Below are positions 1 through 5,732 of a stretch of DNA of 6,422 nt, in pieces. Below the pieces are notes generated by a model, which searched no databases, was not told where the DNA came from, and saw only the letters and a program-made list of their open reading frames with translations. The position numbers and the translations under genes are program-made. Position 1 is the first letter of the stretch; each line of letters starts with the position of its first letter. Origin of the DNA: Acidobacteriota bacterium (GTDB lineage: Bacteria > Acidobacteriota > UBA6911); the NCBI GenBank assembly GCA_031254095.1, contig JAIRVC010000357.1:1-6422 (forward strand), in the 5' to 3' direction.

Positions 1-76
1 CGCCATCTGTAGTCTCGCCATCTGCGGTAGCGCCATCCGTTGTTTCGCCATCTGCGGCGGCGCCGTCTGTTGTTTC
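1..76 (-). repeat. 30-nt in-frame tandem repeat in the foldase tail
   Basis: Read on the minus strand, the units are 76-47, 46-17 and a partial third from 16 to the window edge. They encode ETTDGAAADG, ETTDGATADG and ETTDG. Each 30-nt unit is itself two related 15-nt halves (xxTDG and xxADG). Copies differ at a few positions, mostly third codon positions. The array probably continues beyond the window. The likely product is a flexible acidic low-complexity tail. There are no spacers between units, so this is not a CRISPR array. Confidence 0.85.
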
Positions 77-1162
77 ATCGTCGTTTGTGATCCCGCGCGC
101 CTCATCCAGCTCGGTCAAACTAATTGGCAGCTTTCCTGTAGTCGGATTGACCAGTTCGTGATACTTTATATCGGCCTCCTCAACCAGTTTGTCAAGGGCC
201 TCGGTTGCGCGCTCGCCGATAAGCGTCGAATCGATCCTTTCTCTGGCCTCATCGAACGGGGTGATTCCTGCCTCATTCATCTCCGTTAACTTGATAATGT
301 GAAAACCATACTCGGTTTCCACTATGCCCGAAACCTCGCCGGGTTCGAGCGCCAGGCAGGCTTCTTCAAATTCGGGTACCATTTGGCCAATCCCGAATGT
401 GCCGAGGTCTCCGCCGCTCTCGGCGCTGCTGTCTTCGCTGTATTCCATCGCGAGCTCTGCAAAGTCTTCGCCCTCGTCTATCCTCTCAAGTATTGACTCG
501 ATCTCCGCCCGTTTTTCCGCGGTGTGCTCCGGATCCTGTATGAGGATATGGCTTGCGCGCATCGATTGCGACGTCGCAAAATAATCCTGATGCTCATTGT
601 AATACTCAAGCGCTTGTTCGTCCGTTACCGGGTCTGTTTCGGTGATCGAATCGCGGAAAGCGGTTACGAGGGTGACGTATTCAAAGTAGTATTCCGCGTG
701 AGCCTTTTTAACGCCGTTCGACGTAAATGTCTTTGCCGTTTCAGACGAACCGAAATAACTTTCGACATAATCGTTGATTTGGGTAAGCTGTTCTTCATTC
801 GGGAATGCGACGCCTTTCGCGGCGAAATGCTGTTTTAAGACTTCGCTTGGAATAAATACGTTTTCCACCAGGCTGTTGCGAGAAACCAGAGCCATATTTT
901 CCTGCGACGTCAATTCGTCGCCGGTCAGCCCTTCGGTCGAATAGCTCGTGAATGCGCCTGTCTGTATGTAGTTCAGAAAGGCCTCAACGCCTTCAACCAT
1001 CCCGCTTCTGATATCCGTACCGCCGACGGTCACAATCTTGTTGCCAAGATTGTGTTGCCATATAAATACAAGAACCACCGCGATAGCGGCGATTGCGATA
1101 CACAGCCTCAGCAGCCTCTGCTTGCGAACACGTCTTTTTTTTGTTTTGCTCATGTAAACCAT
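1..1162 (-). CDS. Membrane-anchored parvulin-type peptidyl-prolyl isomerase (PrsA/SurA-like foldase), 3' end outside window
   Basis: The frame is open from an ATG at 1162 to the window edge (387 codons, no stop seen), so the C-terminus is missing. Residues 1-18 are rich in Lys/Arg and residues 19-35 form one hydrophobic helix, which suggests an N-in membrane anchor with the rest outside the cytoplasm. Residues about 40-200 are a helical N-domain as in PrsA/SurA chaperones. Residues 201-292 are a single parvulin (PpiC) domain: RASHIL (202-207), SGGDLG (249-254), MVPEFEEA (261-268) and YGFHIIKL (285-292), with the family's two active-site histidines at 205 and 288. Family knowledge: such enzymes catalyse proline cis/trans isomerisation and help secreted proteins fold. 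No lipobox is visible: Cys21 sits at the start of the helix, not after it, so this is probably not a PrsA lipoprotein. After residue 360 the chain becomes an acidic Thr/Asp/Gly/Ala repeat. The gene has its own likely promoter and no evident functional link to the trp genes upstream. Confidence 0.9.
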   Translation of the reverse strand, partial: MVYMSKTKKRRVRKQRLLRLCIAIAAIAVVLVFIWQHNLGNKIVTVGGTDIRSGMVEGVEAFLNYIQTGAFTSYSTEGLTGDELTSQENMALVSRNSLVENVFIPSEVLKQHFAAKGVAFPNEEQLTQINDYVESYFGSSETAKTFTSNGVKKAHAEYYFEYVTLVTAFRDSITETDPVTDEQALEYYNEHQDYFATSQSMRASHILIQDPEHTAEKRAEIESILERIDEGEDFAELAMEYSEDSSAESGGDLGTFGIGQMVPEFEEACLALEPGEVSGIVETEYGFHIIKLTEMNEAGITPFDEARERIDSTLIGERATEALDKLVEEADIKYHELVNPTTGKLPISLTELDEARGITNDDETTDGAAADGETTDGATADGETTDG

Positions 1163-1174
1163 CGTGCTTTTCTT

Positions 1175-1180
1175 CCTCCT
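1175..1180 (-). promoter_or_regulatory. Ribosome binding site of the foldase gene
   Basis: A perfect AGGAGG lies 12 nt upstream of the ATG at 1162-1160. A second in-frame ATG (1153-1151) lies 21 nt away, too far for this site. I therefore place the start at 1162, although 12 nt is at the long end of normal spacing. Confidence 0.75.
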
Positions 1181-1202
1181 AAATTGATTTCACAACCGTA
1201 CA

Positions 1203-1211
1203 AGTATAACA
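1203..1211 (-). promoter_or_regulatory. Extended -10 promoter for the foldase gene
   Basis: The minus strand reads TGTTATACT, which is the TGn extension plus TATACT, five of six matches to TATAAT. No good -35 hexamer is visible 16-18 nt upstream, as is usual for extended -10 promoters. Transcription would begin near 1196, giving a leader of about 34 nt that contains the AGGAGG. A short inverted repeat (GCATA/TATGC, 1229-1244) sits just upstream of the core element and could be an operator or chance. The start site is inferred, not observed. Confidence 0.5.
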
Positions 1212-1254
1212 TACTAGCGGTCTGTAATGCATATACGGGTATGCGCCCACATCT

Positions 1255-1372
1255 CTCATTTTCGGCAGGTCAGTTGCAAAAGTAAGTGCGACCCTAACGG
1301 GCGGGATTGTAGCGCTAAGATTTCCGAAATCAGCAATGGCATTTAATTTTCCAGTGGCCCTCATTTTCGGCA
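1255..1372 (-). repeat. Pair of 13-nt direct repeats, 105 nt apart
   Basis: The plus-strand 13-mer CTCATTTTCGGCA occurs at 1255-1267 and again at 1360-1372, where it spans the trpA stop codon. The offset of 105 nt is a multiple of three, so one minus-strand frame reads PKMR in both copies. The flanking bases differ. It could be the remnant of a duplication, the ends of a small dispersed element, or chance. Confidence 0.6.
1314..1334 (-). other. Weak stem-loop downstream of trpA
   Basis: The core GATTTCCGAAATC (1319-1331) pairs five bases around a three-base loop. GCT (1314-1316) and AGC (1332-1334) extend it with a two-base bulge. It lies 27-47 nt past the trpA stop. It is AT-rich and no U-tract follows on the transcribed strand, so it is not a convincing terminator. 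It might stabilise the operon's 3' end. Confidence 0.35.
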
Positions 1373-2152
1373 TAAATTTTTATTTTCCATAGCGTATTTT
1401 ATTTCTCTTGCGTATTTTTTTACCGGGCCTTCACAATCCCTCCCATATTCCGCAGCCAATCTGACTATAGCGCTTCCGATAATAACGCCATCAGATACAG
1501 CCGCCATGTCCCGCGCTTGTTCCGGAGTGGATATACCAAAGCCAACAGCGCAGGGGACAGACGAAACCGCCTTAACTTTCTGTATCATTTCAGAAACGCC
1601 TGTATTGATTTCACTTCGCACACCCGTAACGCCAAGTGATGACACACAGTATAGGAACCCTCCCGCATTCTCAGCAATCATTTTTATCCGTTCTTCAGAA
1701 GTCGGCGCGATCATCGATATTTGGGTGATACCATGCTGCTCACAAATATACGACAGCTCATCACTTTCTTCAAAAGGCAAGTCAGGGACAATAATCCCAT
1801 CAATCCCGCAATCTGCACACTTTTTCATAAACTGTTCTTTACCGTAAACGAAGACCGGGTTTATGTATGTCATGAATAACAATGGGGTATCAACTTTTTC
1901 ACGAACCCTTTTAACCATTTCGAACAATTTATCAACTGTGCAGCCGTTCGCCAGGGACCTCTCGCTTGCTTCCTGGATAACGGCGCCCTCAGCGATGGGA
2001 TCGGAAAACGGAATGCCAATCTCGATAATGTCTGCGCCCGCTTCCGTCAAAGCAATGACCAGTTTTTCCGTTGTTTCAATATCCGGATCGCCGCCTGTAA
2101 TAAAAGCTATAAAGGCTTTTTTATTTTCAAACGCTTTTTTTATTCTATTCAT
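1361..2152 (-). CDS. trpA: Tryptophan synthase alpha subunit
   Basis: This 263-residue protein is the usual TrpA length. It cleaves indole-3-glycerol phosphate to indole and glyceraldehyde 3-phosphate and passes indole through a tunnel to TrpB. Visible TIM-barrel landmarks are [14 protein letters not shown] (39-52) with catalytic Glu44 (Salmonella Glu49), Tyr96 in the YINPV segment, the mobile loop SSLGVTGVR (171-179), and phosphate-binding GFGIS (204-208) and GSAIV (226-230). The second catalytic position, Asp60 in Salmonella, is Glu55 here: the usual ADGP reads AEGA. The codon is GAG at 1990-1988, and the spacing from Glu44 (11 residues) matches Salmonella, so the alignment is secure. The ATG overlaps the trpB stop by 8 nt (ATGAATAG). 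An AAGGGGG site 9 nt upstream lies inside trpB, so coupled translation and the usual alpha/beta stoichiometry are expected. It is the last gene of the operon. Confidence 0.97.
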   Translation of the reverse strand: MNRIKKAFENKKAFIAFITGGDPDIETTEKLVIALTEAGADIIEIGIPFSDPIAEGAVIQEASERSLANGCTVDKLFEMVKRVREKVDTPLLFMTYINPVFVYGKEQFMKKCADCGIDGIIVPDLPFEESDELSYICEQHGITQISMIAPTSEERIKMIAENAGGFLYCVSSLGVTGVRSEINTGVSEMIQKVKAVSSVPCAVGFGISTPEQARDMAAVSDGVIIGSAIVRLAAEYGRDCEGPVKKYAREIKYAMENKNLCRK

Positions 2153-3335
2153 TTATGTTTACCCCCTTATACCGTGCGATAGCGGCAACGTCTTTGTCAC
2201 CCCTGCCGGACAGATTGATAACAATTATCTGGTCACGTGCCATTGCGGGCGCGGTCTTTTTTGCATACGAAATGGCATGGGCGCTTTCAATTGCCGGAAT
2301 AATCCCTTCAGTGCGGGACAGGTATTCAAACGCTTCCACGGCCTCATTATCTGAAACCGGGACATATTCAGCCCGGCTAATATCGGAAAGATATGCGTGC
2401 TCAGGGCCAATCCCCGGATAATCAAGCCCTGCCGAAATAGAGTAAACCGGCGCGATCTGGCCATATTCGTCCTGGCAAAAATACGACTTCATGCCGTGGA
2501 AAATGCCAACGGCGCCGTTTGCCATGGTCGCCGCATTTTTAGGGTTGTCTACGCCCAGCCCCGCCGCCTCACAGCCGATGAGCCGCACGGAAGGATCATC
2601 CAAAAACTCGTAAAACGCACCGATGGCGTTGCTTCCGCCGCCTACGCAAGCAATTACGGCGTTAGGCAGCCTGCCTTCCGCCAGCATGATCTGTTCTTTA
2701 ATTTCTTTGCCGATGATTTTTTGAAAATCCCGGACCATCATAGGGAATGGATGCGGGCCCATGACCGACCCTAACACATAATGCGTGTCGTGAATGCGCT
2801 TCGTCCATTCGCGCATGGTCTCGTTGACGGCGTCTTTCAGCGTCATCGTGCCGCTTGTGACGGGATGGACGGTTGCCCCCAGTAGTTCCATCCTGAACAC
2901 ATTCAACGCCTGCCGTTCTGTGTCTTCTTTGCCCATGAATATTTCACATTCAAGCCCCGTAAGCGCGGCGGCCGTCGCAGTGGCAACACCGTGCTGGCCG
3001 GCGCCGGTTTCTGCGATCACACGGGTTTTCCCCATTTTCTTCGCAAGCAGAATCTGCCCCAAAACATTGTTGATTTTATGAGAACCCGTATGATTCAAGT
3101 CCTCGCGTTTTAGATAAATTTTCGCGCCGCCGAGGTCATGCGTCATCTTTTCCGCGAAATACAACAAGGACGGCCTTCCGGCGTAATTGTTGAGCAAATT
3201 TGTCAACTCATTTTTAAAACCTGAGTCGTCCCGATAGCGCAGATACGCTTGCTCAAGCTCGTCTACTGCGTTCATCAGGGTTTCGGGAATATATTGGCCT
3301 CCATACTCACCGAATCTGCCTCGTCTAATATTCAT
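2145..3335 (-). CDS. trpB: Tryptophan synthase beta subunit
   Basis: This 396-residue PLP enzyme condenses indole with L-serine to make L-tryptophan in the cytoplasmic alpha2-beta2 complex. The N-terminus [15 protein letters not shown] (6-20) is typical of canonical TrpB1 partnered with TrpA. Lys87 in HTGSHKINN is the Schiff-base lysine and has the same number as in Salmonella. Glu109 in ETGAGQHG is the catalytic acid/base. GGGSN (232-236) binds the PLP phosphate, Asp305 in SAGLDYPG is the COMM-domain residue, and SGRGDKD (376-382) holds the serine facing the PLP ring nitrogen. All expected residues are present, so it should be active. The ATG overlaps the trpF stop by 11 nt (ATGAATATTAG). 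A TAAGGAG site lies 8 nt upstream, inside trpF. Confidence 0.98.
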   Translation of the reverse strand: MNIRRGRFGEYGGQYIPETLMNAVDELEQAYLRYRDDSGFKNELTNLLNNYAGRPSLLYFAEKMTHDLGGAKIYLKREDLNHTGSHKINNVLGQILLAKKMGKTRVIAETGAGQHGVATATAAALTGLECEIFMGKEDTERQALNVFRMELLGATVHPVTSGTMTLKDAVNETMREWTKRIHDTHYVLGSVMGPHPFPMMVRDFQKIIGKEIKEQIMLAEGRLPNAVIACVGGGSNAIGAFYEFLDDPSVRLIGCEAAGLGVDNPKNAATMANGAVGIFHGMKSYFCQDEYGQIAPVYSISAGLDYPGIGPEHAYLSDISRAEYVPVSDNEAVEAFEYLSRTEGIIPAIESAHAISYAKKTAPAMARDQIIVINLSGRGDKDVAAIARYKGVNINE

Positions 3336-3927
3336 TTCTCACTCTCCTTATAAATTCCCTGATTTTTACAGGGTCTTTCAATCCGCCGTTTTCCACACCG
3401 CTGCTGGCGTCTACGGCAAACGGCGTGGTTTTTCGTATCGCTTCTCTTACATTTTCAGGGCACAATCCTCCCGCGAGAAAATACGGCTTGCCGGCCTCGC
3501 CGATAAGCTCCCAATCAAATAGCTTTCCCGTACCACCGCCATGATTATCCAATAATAAAAAATCCGCGGAAGTATCATTCCATCTTTGTACGTCGCCCGT
3601 GTTTTGAACCGTGATGGCTTTGATGATTGCCTTATCGGTTAACAATTTTAGTTTTCTGATATATTCCTCATCCTCTACCCCGTGAAGCTGGATGGAATCG
3701 ATGATACCGTTTGTGATTAAGTTAATAATGTTCTCCTTTCGCTCATTGACAAAAACCCCAACCGCGGCGATTTCCGTATGCAATTTTTCACGCAGTTTCA
3801 TGGCCTGCTGCGGTGTGACCCTCCGGCGGCTTTCGGCAAACACAAACCCGATAAAATCCGGCTTTTCTTCATTTACAGCTTCAATGTCGCAAAGGCGGGA
3901 CAGGCCGCAGATTTTTATTTTAGTCAA
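3325..3927 (-). CDS. trpF: Phosphoribosylanthranilate isomerase, TTG start
   Basis: This is a small single-domain TIM barrel of 200 residues that converts N-(5'-phosphoribosyl)anthranilate to CdRP by an Amadori rearrangement. With the start at 3927 the protein begins [10 protein letters not shown], the family's usual N-terminus. General base Cys7 (KICG) and general acid Asp127 ([16 protein letters not shown]) then fall at nearly the same numbers as in Thermotoga TrpF. Other family motifs are DFIGFVF (24-30), VGVFV (56-60), IQLHG (79-83), [10 protein letters not shown] (151-160) and the phosphate site DASSGVE (173-179). A longer version from GTG at 3936 would add three residues, but that GTG lies within the ribosome binding site. 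The start overlaps the end of trpC by 8 nt (TTGACTAA). The protein is separate from TrpC, unlike the fused enterobacterial enzyme. Confidence 0.95.
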   Translation of the reverse strand: MTKIKICGLSRLCDIEAVNEEKPDFIGFVFAESRRRVTPQQAMKLREKLHTEIAAVGVFVNERKENIINLITNGIIDSIQLHGVEDEEYIRKLKLLTDKAIIKAITVQNTGDVQRWNDTSADFLLLDNHGGGTGKLFDWELIGEAGKPYFLAGGLCPENVREAIRKTTPFAVDASSGVENGGLKDPVKIREFIRRVRNEY

Positions 3928-4711
3928 GCCCCTCACCTCTCAGTCTGGTTATTGCCGTCTTTTTGTCGCTGCTTCTCATGATATATTCCCCAATCAAAGC
4001 GGCGTCCGCGCCTATTTCCCGGAGTTTAGCAATGTCTTCCGCCGAGTTCACGCCGCTTTCCGAAACAAAGAGGATGTCTTTGGGGACCATTTTTCTCAGC
4101 CGCCCGGAAAGAGCCATGTCAACCTCAAAGGTTTTTAAGCTTCTGTTGTTGACGCCGATAACCCTCGCGCCGGATGACAATGCCATCCCTACCTCTTTTT
4201 CATCATGGGTCTCCACAAGCGCGGACAAACCCAAGCTATGGGCAATGCCAATATATTCGGCAAGTATTTCTTTTTCCAAGATCGAACATATTAACAAAAC
4301 AGCGCTTGCCCCGAGGGCCTTCGCTTCATAAATCATATATTCGTCAATAGTAAAATCCTTGCGCAGCAAAGGGGTTCGCACGGTATCCGCGATTTCCCTT
4401 AAATACCGATCGTTACCTTTGAAATAATACGGCTCGGTCAAAACAGAAATTGCCGCCGCCCCCGCCGCCTCATACTCCTTCGCGATCTTGAGATAGGGGA
4501 AATCTTCGGCAATAACCCCCTTTGACGGCGACGCTTTTTTAATTTCGCAGATGAAAGCGACGCCCTCTGGCCTCAAAGCTTTTTCAAAAGGAAAGCCATT
4601 GTCAAAACCCGCTGAATGAACCATTTCCATAAGTTTATGAATCGGTAATGTTTGTTTCCGTTTTTCAATGCGTTCTTTTGTATGCTGCGCTATATCCTGT
4701 AAGATGTTCAA
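3920..4711 (-). CDS. trpC: Indole-3-glycerol phosphate synthase, TTG start
   Basis: This monofunctional 263-residue TIM-barrel enzyme decarboxylates and closes the ring of CdRP to give indole-3-glycerol phosphate. Expected catalytic and binding residues are visible: Glu56 and Lys58 in EIKKASPSKG (56-65), Lys118 in LLRKDF (115-120), Glu167 in LVETHD (165-170), Asn188/Asn189 in GVNNR (186-190) and SESG (217-220). The phosphate site GEYIMR (241-246) follows. The N-terminus (M)NILQDIAQHTKERI is the usual IGPS opening and begins at a TTG codon (4711-4709). The next in-frame Met, residue 28, would remove part of the N-terminal helix that helps bind substrate in this family, so TTG is preferred. The gap to the trpD stop is 9 nt. 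There is no C-terminal TrpF domain. Confidence 0.96.
   Translation of the reverse strand: MNILQDIAQHTKERIEKRKQTLPIHKLMEMVHSAGFDNGFPFEKALRPEGVAFICEIKKASPSKGVIAEDFPYLKIAKEYEAAGAAAISVLTEPYYFKGNDRYLREIADTVRTPLLRKDFTIDEYMIYEAKALGASAVLLICSILEKEILAEYIGIAHSLGLSALVETHDEKEVGMALSSGARVIGVNNRSLKTFEVDMALSGRLRKMVPKDILFVSESGVNSAEDIAKLREIGADAALIGEYIMRSSDKKTAITRLRGEGLD
3933..3940 (-). promoter_or_regulatory. Ribosome binding site that sets the trpF start
   Basis: The minus strand reads AGAGGTGA, a near-complete match to the anti-Shine-Dalgarno complement AGGAGGTGA. After its GAGG there are 8 nt to the TTG at 3927-3925. The alternative GTG start (3936-3934) is formed by bases of this same site and has no other site upstream, which favours the TTG. 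The site is embedded in the last codons of trpC. Confidence 0.75.
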
Positions 4712-4716
4712 CTAAA

Positions 4717-4722
4717 CCACCT
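4717..4722 (-). promoter_or_regulatory. Ribosome binding site for the trpC TTG start
   Basis: AGGTGG on the minus strand overlaps the trpD stop codon (4723-4721) and ends 5 nt before the TTG. It is one mismatch from AGGAGG and the spacing is short, so with the TTG codon trpC initiation may be weaker than for its neighbours and depend on coupling to trpD (inference). Confidence 0.5.
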
Positions 4723-5731
4723 ATCCCTCATTTGAAAACCGGATAAATTCATCCAGCTTTTGCCTTGCTTTTCCACTATCTATTACACCGGCGGCAACTT
4801 TTGCCGCCTCTTCGATCGACCCATATTTCCCTGTTATAAACATCGCGGCGGCGGCGTTGAGGACAGCGGCGTTTCGTTTCGCGCCCTTTTCACCGTTCAA
4901 TACCGCATTCAATATTTCAGCATTCTCTTTAGGCGTCCCGCCCTGCAAATCTTCTTTTTTGCAATATTTAAAGCCAAATTGTTCGGGTGTTATCGTATAT
5001 GAGCGTACCCATCCGTCCTTCACTTCGCAGGCAAAGGTGGGGGAGCTTAATGATATTTCATCGAGGCCGTCTTCGCCGTGAACTACCATAGCGCTTTTTA
5101 CGCCGAGATTACAAAGTACCTGCGCCAGCGGCTCTACCAGATCGCGGTCGAAAACGCCCATTAGTTCCATCCTGGCGCCCGCGGGGTTCGTAAGGGGGCC
5201 CAGGATATTGAAAATTGTACGGATGGCAAGTTCGCTGCGGATAAAGGCGACATACTTCATGGCTATATGATAGTTTTGCGCGAACAAAAAGCAAATACCG
5301 ATGTTTTTGAGCAACCCGGCGCTTTTTTCAGGCGGGATGTTGATATTAACACCGAGCGCTTCCAAAACATCGGCGGCCCCGCATTGGCTGGACGCGCTGC
5401 GGTTGCCATGCTTCGCCACAGAAATACCTGCCGCAGCCGTGATTATTGCCGCAGTGGTAGAGATGTTGAAGGTATTTGCGTGGTCGCCGCCTGTACCTAC
5501 AATTTCGAGAGCGTCTTCATTATGTAAAAGACGAACGCAATGGGAGCGCATACCAAAGGCGGATGCTGTGATTTCGTCGATAGTTTCCCCTTTTAGGCTC
5601 AAAGCCGTCAGATACGCACTCATTTGTACGGGAGTAGCCTCACCCGTCATTATTTCGTGCATAACGGCTTCCGCGGTTTCATAGGTTAAATCCTGTTTTT
5701 TTGACAGGGACAAAATAGCTTCTCTAATCAT
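4721..5731 (-). CDS. trpD: Anthranilate phosphoribosyltransferase
   Basis: This 336-residue enzyme transfers the phosphoribosyl group of PRPP to anthranilate, releasing pyrophosphate. It has the standalone family length, with no N-terminal glutamine amidotransferase domain such as that of E. coli TrpGD. Landmarks are the helical N-domain (1-70), the PRPP loop GTGGD (79-83), NIST (89-92), KHGNR (107-111), a pyrophosphate-contacting segment SSQCGAAD (114-121), the anthranilate-site region around RSELAIRTIFNILGPLTNPA (165-184), the metal-binding DGLDEIS (221-227) and GGTPKEN (264-270). At position 116 the family's frequent lysine (SSKSG) is Gln. The other key residues are intact. The ATG is 1 nt after the trpE stop, and an AAGGAGG site 8 nt upstream (5746-5740) overlaps trpE's last codons, so translation is probably coupled to trpE. 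Confidence 0.97.
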   Translation of the reverse strand: MIREAILSLSKKQDLTYETAEAVMHEIMTGEATPVQMSAYLTALSLKGETIDEITASAFGMRSHCVRLLHNEDALEIVGTGGDHANTFNISTTAAIITAAAGISVAKHGNRSASSQCGAADVLEALGVNINIPPEKSAGLLKNIGICFLFAQNYHIAMKYVAFIRSELAIRTIFNILGPLTNPAGARMELMGVFDRDLVEPLAQVLCNLGVKSAMVVHGEDGLDEISLSSPTFACEVKDGWVRSYTITPEQFGFKYCKKEDLQGGTPKENAEILNAVLNGEKGAKRNAAVLNAAAAMFITGKYGSIEEAAKVAAGVIDSGKARQKLDEFIRFSNEG

Positions 5732-5732
5732 T

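Larger units (their letters stand above)
1163..1360. other. Intergenic spacer between trpA and the foldase gene
   Basis: This 198-nt spacer holds the foldase promoter and ribosome binding site, one copy of a 13-nt repeat, and two weak hairpins (1229-1244 and 1314-1334). I see no strong GC-rich hairpin followed by a T-run on the minus strand, so no intrinsic terminator for the trp operon can be assigned. A 64-codon open frame (1373-1179, minus) crosses it and overlaps the end of trpA. It has no ribosome binding site and no domain I recognise, so I do not call it a gene. Confidence 0.7.

Noticed and set aside
1..76. Short regular repeats that might suggest a CRISPR array
   Set aside because: The units are contiguous without spacers, in frame, and encode a peptide repeat.
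299..838. Several plus-strand open frames opposite the foldase gene
   Set aside because: The minus-strand frame is open without interruption from 1162 to 1 and encodes a complete parvulin domain, so these are shadows.
1094..1102. Cys21 of the foldase as a possible lipoprotein cysteine
   Set aside because: It comes before the hydrophobic segment instead of after it, so there is no lipobox in the right place.
1314..1334. Hairpin considered as the trp operon terminator
   Set aside because: The stem is short and AT-rich with a bulge, and no T-run follows on the minus strand.
1179..1373. 64-codon minus-strand open frame after trpA
   Set aside because: It has no ribosome binding site, overlaps the trpA end, crosses the foldase promoter and ribosome site, and matches no family I know. 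It is kept only as part of the repeat observation.
1863..2354. 163-codon plus-strand open frame opposite trpA/trpB
   Set aside because: It is antisense to two clearly coding genes with intact motifs, its translation shows no domain, and no ribosome binding site stands out.
5301..5684. 127-codon plus-strand open frame opposite trpD
   Set aside because: It is a shadow of trpD, with Ser/Ala-rich low-information translation and no recognisable motif.
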